DNA of 64,000 nt from assembly GCA_937887565.1 (NCBI GenBank), contig CALABS010000044.1, positions 62,001 through 126,000 of the forward strand, written 5' to 3'. Below, piece by piece: positions 24,747 through 35,000 of the stretch (position 1 is the stretch's first letter; each line of letters starts with the position of its first letter). The notes beneath the pieces are model-generated. The model did not search any database. It was given only the letters and a program-made list of their open reading frames with translations, and was not told where the DNA came from. This stretch comes from an uncultured Rhodospirillaceae bacterium. GTDB lineage: Bacteria; Pseudomonadota; Alphaproteobacteria; Rhodospirillales; Magnetospirillaceae. Both the position numbers and the translations under genes were made by a program.

Positions 24747-25166
24747 ATGTCCCTGAAGGGCTCCAAGACCTTCGACAATCTGAAGGCCGCCTTCGCCGGC
24801 GAAAGCCAGGCCAACCGCCGTTACCTCTATTTCGCCCAGAAGGCGGACGTGGAAGGGCACAACGACGTCTCGGCGCTGTTCCGGTCGACCGCCGAGGGCG
24901 AGACCGGCCACGCCTTCGGCCATCTCGAATTCATGGAGGCGGTGGGCGACCCGGCCACCGGCGAACCCATCGGCGACACCTCGGCCAATCTCAAGGCGGC
25001 CGTCGCCGGCGAGACCCACGAATACACCGACATGTATCCGGGGATGGCCCGCACCGCCCGCGAGGAGGGGTTCGAGGAGATCGCCGACTGGTTCGAGACC
25101 CTGGCCAAGGCCGAGCGCAGCCATGCCGGCCGCTTCCAGAAGGCCCTCGACGGCCTGGGGGCGTGA
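24747..25166 (+). CDS. Rubrerythrin (short, sulerythrin-like; no rubredoxin domain)
   Basis: A 139-residue four-helix ferritin-like di-iron protein. Ligand motifs are visible: ESQANRRYLYFAQKAD, AEGETGHAFGHLEFM, AVAGETHEYTDMYPGMARTAREEGFEEIADWFETLAKAERSHAGRF. The rubredoxin CxxC domain of classical rubrerythrin is absent. Such proteins reduce hydrogen peroxide to water and need external electrons. The gene is followed by a Fe-S protein and DUF3501, a recurring trio in which the Fe-S protein may supply those electrons. Start ATG with GAGGAGG upstream. Confidence 0.92.
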   Translation: MSLKGSKTFDNLKAAFAGESQANRRYLYFAQKADVEGHNDVSALFRSTAEGETGHAFGHLEFMEAVGDPATGEPIGDTSANLKAAVAGETHEYTDMYPGMARTAREEGFEEIADWFETLAKAERSHAGRFQKALDGLGA

Positions 25167-25235
25167 GCCAGACTTCCCGGCGTCCGCTCGCGCGGGCGCC
25201 GGGCCATCCTCTCCCCACGACGGCGAGGTGCGGCC

Positions 25236-26573
25236 ATGCGCGAAGGCAGCCTGGAAGCTCCGATCCGCCATCCCTATGGCTGGCGCGATCCCGAATTCAC
25301 CGACCCGGTGGCGCTCGAGGCCGAGATGCGCCGCCAATTCGAGGTCTGTCACAGCTGTCGGCGATGTTTCAATCTCTGCGACTCGTTTCCCCGCCTGTTC
25401 GACCTGATCGACGCGGCGGGTGACGCGGAGTTGGCCGGGGTTGCCTGCAAGAGCCTCGATCCGGTAGTCGACGCCTGCACCCTGTGCGACATGTGCTTCA
25501 TGACCAAATGCCCCTATGTGCCGCCGCACGAGTTCGGGCTGGACATTCCCCATCTGATGGTGCGCGCCCGCGCCGCCCGCCTCAAGGCCAAGGGGGTGCC
25601 GCTGGTGGCCGGACAGCTGACCGAGACCGACCGCAACGGCCGCCTGGGCAGCCTGGCGGCGCCCCTGGCCAACTGGGCGACCCGTCGGGGCAACGGCCTG
25701 ACCCGGCCCCTGATGGAGCGGCTGGCCGGCATCCACCGCGATGCCGAACTGCCCCGCTACCACCGCAAGACCCTGATGGCGCGCGCCGCCAAGGGAGTCG
25801 GCAAGGAGACCGGCGAGCCGGCCGCCGCCGCGCGCAAGGCGGTGATCTTCGCCACCTGCTTCGCCAACTACAACAGCCCCGGCATCGGCACCGCCACGCA
25901 GGCGGTCCTGGCCCGCAACGGGGTCGAGACCGCGCTGGCCTATCCCGGCTGCTGCGGCATGCCGCAATTGGAGCACGGCGACCTCGCCCGGGTGGCCGAG
26001 AACGCGAGGACGATCTCGCGCGCCCTGGCCGGGTGGGTGGACAAGGGCTGGGACGTGGTGGTCCCGGTGCCGTCCTGCGCCCTGATGATGAAGTTCGAAT
26101 GGCCGTTGATCGACCCCGACGACGAACCGGTGCGCCGGCTGTCGCGGTCGGTGTTCGACGTTTCGGAATACGTGGTCGATCTGGCCCGTGGCGGCGGCCT
26201 GGCGCCCGGGCTCAAGCCCATCGACGGCGGCGTGGCGGTCCATGTGGCCTGCCATGCCCGCGCCCAGAACATCGGCGCCAAGGGGGCCGAGATGCTGCGC
26301 CTGATCCCCGACACCAAGGTGGCGGTGGTGGAGCGCTGCTCCGGCCACGGCGGCGCCTGGGGGGTGATGAAGGACAATTTCCCGGTGGCCATGAAGGTGG
26401 GCAAGCCGGCCATGCGCCAGGTGGCCGGCAGCGGCTGCGCCACCTTGTGCTCGGAATGCCCGCTGGCCGGCGCCCATATCGGCCAGGGCGTCGAGGCCCT
26501 GGACCCGACCTCGCCGCTGACCACGGCCCGCCACCCCATCGAGATCCTGGCCCGGGCCTACGGGCTGGGCTGA
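25236..26573 (+). CDS. Heterodisulfide-reductase-related Fe-S protein (GlpC/HdrD-like)
   Basis: 445 residues. Two 4Fe-4S motifs lie in the first 110 residues: CHSCRRCFNLC and CTLCDMCFMTKCPY. The C-terminal half has CCG-type domains (YPGCCGMPQLEHGD and VERCSGHGGAWG) like those that hold the noncubane cluster in HdrB/HdrD. There is no flavin or membrane segment. GlpC and HdrD pass electrons from quinol to substrates. Here, between rubrerythrin and DUF3501, it most likely feeds electrons to peroxide reduction (inference). ATG start, 69 bp after the rubrerythrin gene. Confidence 0.85.
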   Translation: MREGSLEAPIRHPYGWRDPEFTDPVALEAEMRRQFEVCHSCRRCFNLCDSFPRLFDLIDAAGDAELAGVACKSLDPVVDACTLCDMCFMTKCPYVPPHEFGLDIPHLMVRARAARLKAKGVPLVAGQLTETDRNGRLGSLAAPLANWATRRGNGLTRPLMERLAGIHRDAELPRYHRKTLMARAAKGVGKETGEPAAAARKAVIFATCFANYNSPGIGTATQAVLARNGVETALAYPGCCGMPQLEHGDLARVAENARTISRALAGWVDKGWDVVVPVPSCALMMKFEWPLIDPDDEPVRRLSRSVFDVSEYVVDLARGGGLAPGLKPIDGGVAVHVACHARAQNIGAKGAEMLRLIPDTKVAVVERCSGHGGAWGVMKDNFPVAMKVGKPAMRQVAGSGCATLCSECPLAGAHIGQGVEALDPTSPLTTARHPIEILARAYGLG

Positions 26574-26596
26574 CACCGGAAGGGAGGACCATCATC

Positions 26597-27181
26597 ATGA
26601 GCCGGCCCATCTCCGCCGCCGACATCCTGCCGCTCGACCAGTACGAGGCCGTCCGCCCCGCCCGCCGCAAGGCGCTGGTGGAGCTGAAGCGCGATCGCCG
26701 GGTGGCGGTCGGGCCCTATGTCACCGCCTATTTCGAATGTTTCGACACCATGCTCCACCAGATTCATGAAATGCTGCGCATCGAGAAGGGCGGCGCTGCC
26801 CAGCTCGAGGGCGAGCTGGAGGCCTACAACGCCCTGGTGCCGGAGGGTGACGAACTGGTTGCGACGGTGATGGTGGAAATCGACGACGAACGCCTGCGCC
26901 ACCGCGTGCTTTCCGGCCTCGGCGGCATCGAGCATGCCTTTTCCATCGAGGTCGGGGGCGACAGGGTGGCCGGCGAGGCGGAGGACGACATCGATCGCAC
27001 CACCGCCGACGGCAAGGCCTCCAGCGTGCAGTTCCTCCATTTCCGGTTCGCGCCCGACCAGGTCGCCGCCTTCCGCCGGCCGGGCGCCGGCGCCGTGTTG
27101 CGCATCGATCATCCCAATTACGGGCACATGGCGGCCATTCCCGAGCCGGTGCGGGCGGCGCTGGCCGCCGATTTCGACTGA
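26597..27181 (+). CDS. DUF3501 family protein
   Basis: 194 residues, soluble, beginning SRPISAADILPLDQYEAVRPARRKALVELKRDRRVAVGPYVTAYFECFDTMLHQIHEMLRIE, the family signature. The function is unknown. It is nearly always found beside rubrerythrin and the HdrD-like protein, so a role in the same redox pathway is likely. ATG start with GGAGGA upstream, 23 bp after the Fe-S gene. A perfect GGAAGGGG/CCCCTTCC hairpin follows at 27192-27210. Confidence 0.85.
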   Translation: MSRPISAADILPLDQYEAVRPARRKALVELKRDRRVAVGPYVTAYFECFDTMLHQIHEMLRIEKGGAAQLEGELEAYNALVPEGDELVATVMVEIDDERLRHRVLSGLGGIEHAFSIEVGGDRVAGEAEDDIDRTTADGKASSVQFLHFRFAPDQVAAFRRPGAGAVLRIDHPNYGHMAAIPEPVRAALAADFD

Positions 27182-27191
27182 CCGGCCAATC

Positions 27192-27210
27192 GGAAGGGGA
27201 AACCCCTTCC
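27192..27210 (+). terminator. Hairpin between the DUF3501 gene and glmM
   Basis: GGAAGGGG (27192-27199), loop AAA, CCCCTTCC (27203-27210). The stem is perfect but no T-run follows, so it may terminate weakly or protect the mRNA 3' end. Confidence 0.45.
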
Positions 27211-27270
27211 CTTGGGCGCGCGAGTCTTGCTATGCAATCCCCCTTCGGAAGAGGGGAGATGGGATAAGTC

Positions 27271-28623
27271 ATGACTCGCAAGCTGTTCGGCACCGACGGC
27301 ATCCGGGGAACCGCCAACGCCGACCCGATGACCGCCGAGACGGCGCTGAGGCTGGGCATGGCCGCCGGCCGCCACTTCATTCGCGGCGACCATCGCCACA
27401 TGGTGGTGATCGGCAAGGACACGCGGCTGTCGGGCTATATGATCGAACCGGCCCTCACCGCCGGCTTCATCGCGGTGGGCATGGACGTGGTGCTGCTGGG
27501 TCCGCTGCCCACCCCGGCGGTGGCCATGCTGACCCGGTCGCTCAGGGCGGATCTCGGGGTGATGATCTCGGCCTCCCACAATCCCTACCAGGACAACGGC
27601 ATCAAGCTGTTCGGCCCCGACGGCTACAAGCTGTCCGATGAGGACGAGGCCGAGATCGAATACAAGATGTTCAACGGCCTCGAGGCCTATCGCGTCGCCC
27701 CCGACCACCTGGGCCGCGCCAAGCGCCTGGACGACGCCGTCGGCCGCTATATCGAATACGCCAAGAACACCTTTCCGCGCGGGCTTCGCCTGGACGGCCT
27801 CAAGATCGTCGTCGACTGCGCCAACGGCGCCGCCTACAAGGTCGCCCCCACCGTGTTGTGGGAACTGGGCGCCGAGGTCGTCAAGGTCGGCGTCGAGCCC
27901 GACGGCTTCAACATCAACAAGGAATGCGGGTCGCTGGCCACGGTCCAGATGAGCCGCAAGGTGCTGGAGCACGGCGCCGATCTGGGGATCGCGCTCGATG
28001 GCGACGCCGATCGCGTCGTTCTGTGCGACGAGAAGGGCTCCATCGTCGACGGCGACCAGGTGATGGCGCTGATCGGCGCCTCCTTCGCCAAGGCCGGCCA
28101 GTTGCGGGGCGGCGTCGTCGTCGCCACCGTGATGTCCAACATGGGGCTGGAGAAGTATCTCGCCTCGCAGGGCATCCGCCTCGAGCGCACCGCCGTCGGC
28201 GACCGCTACGTGCTCGAGCGCATGAAGAAGGACGGCTACAACGTCGGCGGCGAGCAGTCGGGCCACATCATCCTGTCCGACCATTCCACCACCGGCGACG
28301 GCCTGGTGGCGGCGCTGCAGGTCCTGGCCGCCCTGGTCGAGCGCGGCCGGCCCGCCAGCGAGGTGCTGCATCTGTTCGACCCCTTCCCGCAGGTTCTGAA
28401 GAACGTCCGTGTCGTCGGCGCTCCCAACGTGGTCCTTGAGGACGGCGGCGTGAAGGCGGCCATCGCCGACGGCGAGGGGCGGCTGGACGGCTCGGGCCGC
28501 GTGCTGATCCGCAAGTCGGGCACCGAGCCGCTGATCCGGGTCATGGCCGAGGGCGAGAACGAGACCCTGGTTCACACCGTCGTCGACGACATCGTCGCCG
28601 CCATCACGACGGCGGCGGGCTGA
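27271..28623 (+). CDS. glmM: Phosphoglucosamine mutase
   Basis: 450 residues. It turns glucosamine 6-phosphate into glucosamine 1-phosphate for UDP-GlcNAc, hence wall and LPS synthesis. It shows FGTDGIRGTAN at the N-terminus, the phosphoserine loop MISASHNPYQDNGIK, the metal loop DGDADR, the sugar loop GGEQSGH and the phosphate-binding RKSGTEPLIRVMAE. ATG start. It is frequently found near ftsH-folP, as here with the redox trio inserted between. It ends 7 bp from a convergent gene. Confidence 0.95.
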   Translation: MTRKLFGTDGIRGTANADPMTAETALRLGMAAGRHFIRGDHRHMVVIGKDTRLSGYMIEPALTAGFIAVGMDVVLLGPLPTPAVAMLTRSLRADLGVMISASHNPYQDNGIKLFGPDGYKLSDEDEAEIEYKMFNGLEAYRVAPDHLGRAKRLDDAVGRYIEYAKNTFPRGLRLDGLKIVVDCANGAAYKVAPTVLWELGAEVVKVGVEPDGFNINKECGSLATVQMSRKVLEHGADLGIALDGDADRVVLCDEKGSIVDGDQVMALIGASFAKAGQLRGGVVVATVMSNMGLEKYLASQGIRLERTAVGDRYVLERMKKDGYNVGGEQSGHIILSDHSTTGDGLVAALQVLAALVERGRPASEVLHLFDPFPQVLKNVRVVGAPNVVLEDGGVKAAIADGEGRLDGSGRVLIRKSGTEPLIRVMAEGENETLVHTVVDDIVAAITTAAG

Positions 28624-28630
28624 GGCGCGC

Positions 28631-29413
28631 TCAATTGGCCAGCGGATAGGGCAGGGGGGACTCGGGCTGGCGGCCGTTGCGGCGGTGGACCCAGCCCCGG
28701 GCCAGTTGCTCGGCCCGGCCGAGGTCGCCGGGATAGTCGACCTCGCACCAGCCCTGGCCGGCGATGGAGACCGCCCCCACCACCCCCTTGGCGGCCAGGT
28801 CGTCCACCGCCGAGAGGTACCAGCGCGACACCCCGCTGGGCTGGGCGACCACCGCCTCCACCGCGCTCGCGAACAGCGAGCCGCCCAGGCCCTTGAAGGC
28901 CAGCATGCCGATGGATTCGGCGTTGGTGCTGTCGGGGGGCAGCGTCTTGCCGATGCGCAGCACCCGCTCGCCCGCCAGTTGGACCTTCATGTCGTCGGCA
29001 TCGTAGACCGCCTTGCGGTCGACGGTCACGGTGACCGGCCGCTCGGCCTCGGCCATCACCTTGGCCAGCACCGAGGGCTCGAACAGGGTGTCGCCGTTGA
29101 GCAACACCACCTCGCCGGCCAGCCGGTCGCGCACCAGCCAAACGCTGGCGATGTTGTCGGCGACCCCGAAGAACGGGTTGTAGGTGGTGGACACCGTCAG
29201 GTCCGGCGGGGCCGCCCGCTCGATCTCGCCTTCGATGGCACGGGGCTGGAAGCCGGTCACCACCACCGCCTCGGTGACGCCGGCCGCCGCTAGCGCTTCC
29301 AGTTGCCAGGCCAGCAGGGTCTTGCCGGCGAAGGTCAACAGGCATTTGGGAACGTGATGGGTCCAGGGAAGCAGGCGGCGGCCCTGGCCGGCGGATAGGA
29401 TGATTGCTTGCAT
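28631..29413 (-). CDS. Sugar/choline-phosphate nucleotidyltransferase-like protein
   Basis: A 260-residue single-domain NTP_transferase. The N-terminal QAIILSAGQGRRLLPWTHHVPKCLL is the nucleotide-binding signature with the catalytic Arg/Lys. NGDTLFEP carries a metal-binding Asp, and the end holds WCEVDYPGDLGRAEQL, in which the second metal Asp is expected. Small members of this type include phosphocholine cytidylyltransferases and sugar-1-phosphate nucleotidyltransferases. The substrate cannot be decided. No partner sugar genes are adjacent. ATG start. Convergent with glmM. Confidence 0.75.
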   Translation of the reverse strand: MQAIILSAGQGRRLLPWTHHVPKCLLTFAGKTLLAWQLEALAAAGVTEAVVVTGFQPRAIEGEIERAAPPDLTVSTTYNPFFGVADNIASVWLVRDRLAGEVVLLNGDTLFEPSVLAKVMAEAERPVTVTVDRKAVYDADDMKVQLAGERVLRIGKTLPPDSTNAESIGMLAFKGLGGSLFASAVEAVVAQPSGVSRWYLSAVDDLAAKGVVGAVSIAGQGWCEVDYPGDLGRAEQLARGWVHRRNGRQPESPLPYPLAN

Positions 29414-29508
29414 GGAGGATGACGTCCGCTTGGATGGCACCCTCCAGCATGTGGGGCGCGGTCGGAGCGGATGAATACGACTGACCGGGGAGGCCGGGTG
29501 GGGAACGC

Positions 29509-30117
29509 CTACCGCCCGCGCTTCGGACGGCGTAGGACCGTGCCGAAGGCATGGTCCCAGATCGGGGTGCCGACGCCGAAATGGGCGGTCTCGTCCACAT
29601 GGTGGTGCAGCAGGTGGTGGCGCCTGAGCGCACGGCCCAGGCGCGTGCGGGGCCGGGTCTGGTGGCAGGCCCAGTGGGTAAGGTCGTAGTGCAGATATCC
29701 CACCAGGAAGCCGACGAAGAGGCAGTCGCGCCAGGGCGCCTCCAACACCAGGGCGGTCAGGCCCCACAGGGCTAGGGCCAGGGGCACCGAGGCGGCCGGC
29801 GGCATCACCACCCGGCCGCCGTCATCGGGCTGGGCATGGTGGACGCCGTGGATCAGGAACACCAGCCGTGCCGGCAGCGGATGGCGCGGCCGCCAATGGA
29901 ACACCCAGCGGTGGAGGAGATACTCGAACAGGCTCCAGGCGGCCAGGCCGGCGGCGGCCAGCGCCAAGGCCGGCGCCAGGGCGAAGCGTGCGTCGGCCGC
30001 CGCCCAGCCGCCGAGCCCGCCGATGACGACGCTCCACAGCGCCGCCACGGTCGCCGGCCGGACGTGGGTCAGGCGTTCGAGGGTCGGATTCGCGAACAGA
30101 CGGATGGAGTCGGCCAT
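29509..30117 (-). CDS. Sterol desaturase / fatty acid hydroxylase superfamily protein
   Basis: A 202-residue membrane protein with about four helices and the histidine clusters that bind the di-iron site: HRWVFH (near residue 70), HGVHH (near residue 90), YDLTHWACH and HHLLHHHVDETAHFG. Such enzymes hydroxylate or desaturate lipids such as fatty acids, carotenoids or hopanoid-like compounds. The substrate here is unknown. The ATG at 30117 precedes a soluble N-terminus. It stands alone, with a 91-bp gap to the convergent gene side. Confidence 0.8.
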   Translation of the reverse strand: MADSIRLFANPTLERLTHVRPATVAALWSVVIGGLGGWAAADARFALAPALALAAAGLAAWSLFEYLLHRWVFHWRPRHPLPARLVFLIHGVHHAQPDDGGRVVMPPAASVPLALALWGLTALVLEAPWRDCLFVGFLVGYLHYDLTHWACHQTRPRTRLGRALRRHHLLHHHVDETAHFGVGTPIWDHAFGTVLRRPKRGR

Positions 30118-30176
30118 GGCGGTGATGAGGGGATTCCGGCGGCGTGTGTCAACGCCGCCGGTTGGCGAGGGGAAGG

Positions 30177-30479
30177 TCAGTCGGTGCCGAAGAAGTCGGG
30201 CGGACAGTCGGTCACCCTGACCGGGCCGCCAGTGCCGGTGGGGGGATAGGTGGGCAGACGGCGTTCCGAGGTCAGGCGCCGGTCGGCCGGCGCCATATCG
30301 GCCGGCGTCATGGGGCGGGCCTCCATCTCGCATTTCTTGAGCGCGCGGACCTGGGCGCGGCGGAGCGCCAGTTCCTCGGCGATCCTCTGGGCGTGCTCGG
30401 CCCCGCCCTGGGCCAGGACGGGGGACAAGGGGACGGACAGGGCGAGGGCAAGGGCGGCGGTCACGATGGAGCGCTGCAT
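30177..30479 (-). CDS. Small secreted hypothetical protein
   Basis: 100 residues. A signal peptide (QRSIVTAALALALSVPLSPVLAQ) is followed by a short helix (EHAQRIAEELALRRAQVRALKKCEMEARP) and a Pro-rich end with a second Cys (TDCPPDFFG). The two cysteines could form one disulfide in the periplasm. The gene is divergent from the VKOR-like membrane protein, which makes disulfides, so a link is conceivable. I do not recognise a family. ATG start with AAAGGAGG upstream. Confidence 0.65.
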   Translation of the reverse strand: MQRSIVTAALALALSVPLSPVLAQGGAEHAQRIAEELALRRAQVRALKKCEMEARPMTPADMAPADRRLTSERRLPTYPPTGTGGPVRVTDCPPDFFGTD

Positions 30480-30627
30480 CGTTGGTCCTCCTTTCTCTAT
30501 CGATTGGATGGACGCTCCCAACCGCGCAAGGTTCCGTGCCACCCCCCATGCGTGCCCGGGCACCCCTTTCGCGCGGTTGAACCGGCCGCGAAACCGCGTG
30601 TTGACGGCAACGAGGAGAACCCGCGCC

Positions 30628-32043
30628 ATGGACGACATGACGGACGACATGGAGCGCCGCCGCCGCATGACCCTGTGGGCCCATTTCGCGGTGATCGGCC
30701 TGGGGGCGTGGCTGCTGGCCAGCCCGTTCCAGTTCGGCCTGTTCGACGCCGACAGCGCGCGGCTGGCCCGCGACATCGGCGGTGAGCGGCTGCTGCCGCC
30801 GCTCGCTTTCCGCAACCTGCTCACCGGCATCAACGATCTGGTCTGCGGCCTGGCGCTGATGGTGTTCGGGGCGCTGTCGCTGGACCCACGCCTCAAATGG
30901 GCGCAATGGGCGGCCACCATCGTCGGCCTGTGGCTGCTGGTGGCGCCATTGGCGTTCTGGACCCCGTCGGCCGCCGCCTATGCCAGCGACACCCTGGTGG
31001 GCGGGCTGGCGGTGGCGTTCTCGACGCTGGTGCCGCTGATGCCGGGCATGGCGCAGGCGGGAATGATGGACCCCAACACGGTGCCGCCCGGCTGGAGCTA
31101 CAACCCGTCCACCTGGCTGCAACGCCTGCCTATCGTCGCGCTGGGGCTCGTGGGGTTCCTGATCGCCCGCTATCTGGCCGCCTACCAGCTGGGCCACGTG
31201 ACCGCCATCTGGGAGCCGTTCTTCGGCACCCAGTTCCGCGAGAACGGCACCGAGCACATCATCACCTCCAAGGTGTCGCAAGCCTTCCCGGTCGCCGATG
31301 CCGGCCTGGGCGCCGTCGCCTACATGCTGGAGATGCTGATGGGGCTGATGGGGACGCCCAGGCGGTGGCGGACCATGCCGTGGATGGTGGCGTTCTTCTT
31401 CGTGCTGGTGGTGCCGTTGGGGGCGGTCTCCATCGGCTTCATCATCATCCAGCCGATCATGATCGGCACCTACTGCACGCTGTGCCTGATCCAGGCCTTC
31501 GCCATGCTGGTGATGATCCCGCTGACGCTCGACGAGGTCGTGGCCATGGCGCAGTTCATGGGCCGGACCCGGCGCGCCGGCAAGCCGTTCTGGCGCAGCT
31601 TCCTGATGGGCGACGCCGATCCCGGCGACCGCCCGGACGCCAATCCCGGCCTGGGGGCGCCGGCCGGGGTCCAGGTCCGTGCCGCCCTCTTGGGCGTCAC
31701 CGTGCCGTGGACGCTGGCGGCGTCATGCCTGGTGGGGGTGTGGCTGATGGCGTCGCGGGCGGTGGTCGCCGTGGCGCCGCCGCTGGCGGACAGCGATCAC
31801 CTGACCGGCGCCTTGGTCGTCACCGTGGCGGTCGTCGCCATGGCCGACGTCGCCCGCGCGCTGCGCTTCGTCAACGGCTTCCTCGGCCTGTGGCTGCTGG
31901 CGGCGCCGTGGGTGCTGGGCGTCGGCGGCTCGGCGGCCATGTGGAACGACATGGCCGCCGGCGCCGTGGTCATCCTCCTCAGCCTGCCGCGCGGCCGCCT
32001 GTCGGGCCACAGCGCGGGAGGCTGGGACAGATGGGTGTTCTGA
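30628..32043 (+). CDS. SPW-repeat plus VKOR-like membrane protein
   Basis: 471 residues with about ten membrane helices. The N-terminal 120 residues contain an SPW-type unit (GLGAWLLASPFQFGL...WAQWAATIVGLWLLVAPLAFW), and the C-terminus repeats it (ALRFVNGFLGLWLLAAPWVLGVG). Between them is a VKOR-like region: GHVTAIWEPFFGTQFRENGTEHIITSKVSQAFPVADAGLGAVAYMLE, and a helix with the redox pair YCTLC. VKOR homologues reoxidise disulfide-forming enzymes using quinone. The partner loop cysteines of canonical VKOR are not obvious here. ATG start. Divergent from the small two-Cys secreted protein. Confidence 0.75.
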   Translation: MDDMTDDMERRRRMTLWAHFAVIGLGAWLLASPFQFGLFDADSARLARDIGGERLLPPLAFRNLLTGINDLVCGLALMVFGALSLDPRLKWAQWAATIVGLWLLVAPLAFWTPSAAAYASDTLVGGLAVAFSTLVPLMPGMAQAGMMDPNTVPPGWSYNPSTWLQRLPIVALGLVGFLIARYLAAYQLGHVTAIWEPFFGTQFRENGTEHIITSKVSQAFPVADAGLGAVAYMLEMLMGLMGTPRRWRTMPWMVAFFFVLVVPLGAVSIGFIIIQPIMIGTYCTLCLIQAFAMLVMIPLTLDEVVAMAQFMGRTRRAGKPFWRSFLMGDADPGDRPDANPGLGAPAGVQVRAALLGVTVPWTLAASCLVGVWLMASRAVVAVAPPLADSDHLTGALVVTVAVVAMADVARALRFVNGFLGLWLLAAPWVLGVGGSAAMWNDMAAGAVVILLSLPRGRLSGHSAGGWDRWVF

Positions 32044-32046
32044 CCG

Positions 32047-35000
32047 TTACTCCGCAACCTCCAGCACCTTCAGGTCGGGCTCGCGCCCGCGCGCCTGCTC
32101 GGGATTCCGGCGGGTGGCGATGAAGGTGTAGATGACCGGCAGCACGAACAGGGTGAACAGCGTGCCGATGGTCATGCCGGCCACGATCACCACCGCGATG
32201 GAGAAGCGGCTGGCGGCACCGGCACCGCTGGCGAACAACAGCGGCAGCAGGCCGGTGACCATGGCGGCGGTGGTCATCAGGATCGGCCGCAGGCGCAGGC
32301 CGGCGGCGATCTTGACCGCCTCCATGCGGCTCAGCCCTTCGTTCTCCTGGCGCTCGCGGGCCACCTCGCAGATGAGGATGCCGTGCTTGGTGATCAGCCC
32401 GATCAGCGTCACCAGCCCGACCTGGGTGTAGATGTTCATGCTCGCCACCCCGAGCGCCAACGGGATCAGCGCGCCGCAGATGGACAGCGGCACCGACACC
32501 ATGATCACCAGTGGGTCGCGGAAGCTCTCGAACTGGGCGGCCAGGACTAGGAAGATGATCACCAGGGCGAAGAAGAAGGTGACCACCAGGGCGCTGCCTT
32601 CCTGGACGTACTGGCGCGACTGGCCGGCATAGTCCACCGCCCAGCCCTGCGGCAGCACCTCGTCGGCGATGCCCTCGAAGGCGGACAGGGCCTGGCCCAG
32701 CGTGACGCCCGGCATGGGGAAGGCGCCGATGGTGATGGCGTTGAGCTGGTTGAACTGGTTGAGCGACACCGGCTCGACGCTTTGCGACAGGCTGACCAGC
32801 GACGACAGCGGAATGGCGGTGCCGTCCGAGGCGCGCACGTGGAAGCGGCCCAGTTGCGCCGGATTGAGGCGATATTCGCGCGGGACCTGCGGAATCACCT
32901 GGTACGAGCGGCCCTGCAGGTTGACCAGATTGACGTAGTTGCCGCCGGTCATGGTCGCCAGCGCCTCGCCGATCTGCTGCATGGAAATGCCGTAGGCGGC
33001 GGCCTTGTCGCGGTCGATGTCCACCTTGGTGCGTGGACTCTCGTATTTGAGATCCGAGTCGATGAAGGCGAACATGCCCGAGGCGGCGGCGCGCTGCAGC
33101 ATCTCCGCCTGGACCTCCTGGATCTGGCGGTAGTCGGCGGTGGTGGCGACCACGAACTGCACCGGCAGGCCGTCGACGCCGGGCAGGGCCGGCGGCGGGA
33201 ACACCGACGCCTTGACGCCCGAGACCTCGTTCATGGCCTGCTGGTAGGCGGCGGTCAGGTCCTTGGCGCTGCGCTCGCGCTCGTCCCACGGCTTGAGCAC
33301 CGCGCCGCCAAAGCCGTTGCTGGGCGATCCCAGGCCGGTGATCAGGAAGGTGTCGCGGGTCTCGGGGAAGGCTCGCAGCTTGTGGTCGATCTGGTGGGCG
33401 AACACCTCCATGTAGTCGGTGTTGGCCGAGGCCGGGCCGTTGAAGGCCGTGAACACCACGCCCTGGTCCTCTTCCGGCGCCAGTTCGGTGGGAACCGCCA
33501 GGAACAGGAACGGCAGACTGACCATGACGATGGCCGCGAAGCCCAGCGTGGTCGGCCGATCGGCCAGCGAGGCCGCCAGCCAGCGCTCGTATTTCGCCCG
33601 TACACGGTCGAACACGGCGTCGATCCGGGCCGACAGTCCCTTCTTGTCCTCTTCGTGCTTGAGGATCTTCGAGGCCATCATGGGCGACAGCGTCAGCGCG
33701 ATGACGCCCGAGATGATCACCGACCCGGCCAGGGTGAAGGCGAATTCGCGGAACAGGCTGCCGGTCAGGCCGCCCATGAAGGCGATGGGCGCATAGACGG
33801 CGGCCAGGGTGATGGTCATCGAGATGACCGGGCCGGCGATCTCGCGGGTGCCGATGATGGCCGCCTGGAACGGCGACTGGCCCTCCTCGATATGGCGGTG
33901 CACGTTCTCGACCACCACGATGGCGTCGTCCACCACCAGGCCGATGGCCAGCACCATGGCCAAGAGCGTCAGCAGGTTGATGGAGAAGCCCAACGCCAGC
34001 AGGAACACGCCGACGCCGATCAGCGACAGCGGCACCGTCACCACCGGGATGGCCACCGAGCGCAGATTGCCCATGAAGGCGTAGATGACGATCATCACGA
34101 TGACCGCCGCCTCCAGGATCGTCATCGCCACCTCGTCGATGGCGGCCTGGATGAAAATGGTGGAATCATAGGCCACCTGGGCGGTCAGGCCGGGGGGAAG
34201 CTGGGCCTCGATGGCCGGCAGCGTCTCCTCGCGCACCTGCTTGATGACGTCCAGCGGGTTGGCCTCGGGGGTGGTGTAGATGCCGACGAAGATGGCGCGG
34301 TCGCCGCTGGCGAACACGCTCATGTCGTCGTTCTCGGCCCCCAGGTCGACGTCGGCCACGTCCGACAGCCGAACCAGCTGGGCGCCCTCGTGCTTGATCA
34401 CCAGGCGCTTGAACTCGTCCACCGTCTTGAGGTCGGTGTCCGCCTGGGTGTTGACCACGTCGTACGAGCCCTTGGTGGAGCCGGCGGCCGAGGTGTAGTT
34501 GTTGGAGGTCAGGGCGGTGCGCACGTCCTCGGCCGTGAGCCCGTACTGGGCCAGCTTCTCGGGGTCGAGCCAGACGCGCATGGAGAATTTCTGGCCGCCG
34601 AACACCTCGGGATTGGCGATGCCGGGCACCGCCGCCAGCTTGGGCTGGATGACGCGGTTGACGTAGTCGGTGATCTGCTGCTGGCTGAGGCGGTCGGACG
34701 AGAACGCCAGATAGGCCGAGGCGAAGGTCTGGCCGGTCTCCTTCTTGACCACGGGGTCGTTGATGCCGCGCGGCAGCACCGAGCGCACCTCGTTGACCTT
34801 GCTCATGACCTCGGTCATGGCCGCGTCGGGGTCCTCGTTCAGGCGCACGAAGGCCTTGACCTCGCTCATGCCCTGCAGCGAGCGCGAGGTCAGGTAGTCG
34901 AGACCGGCCGCGGTGGCCACCGCCTTCTGGATCGGCTGGGTGATGAAGCCCTGGATCAGGTCGGCGTCGGCGCCGGGAAAGGTGGTGGTCACCGTGATGA

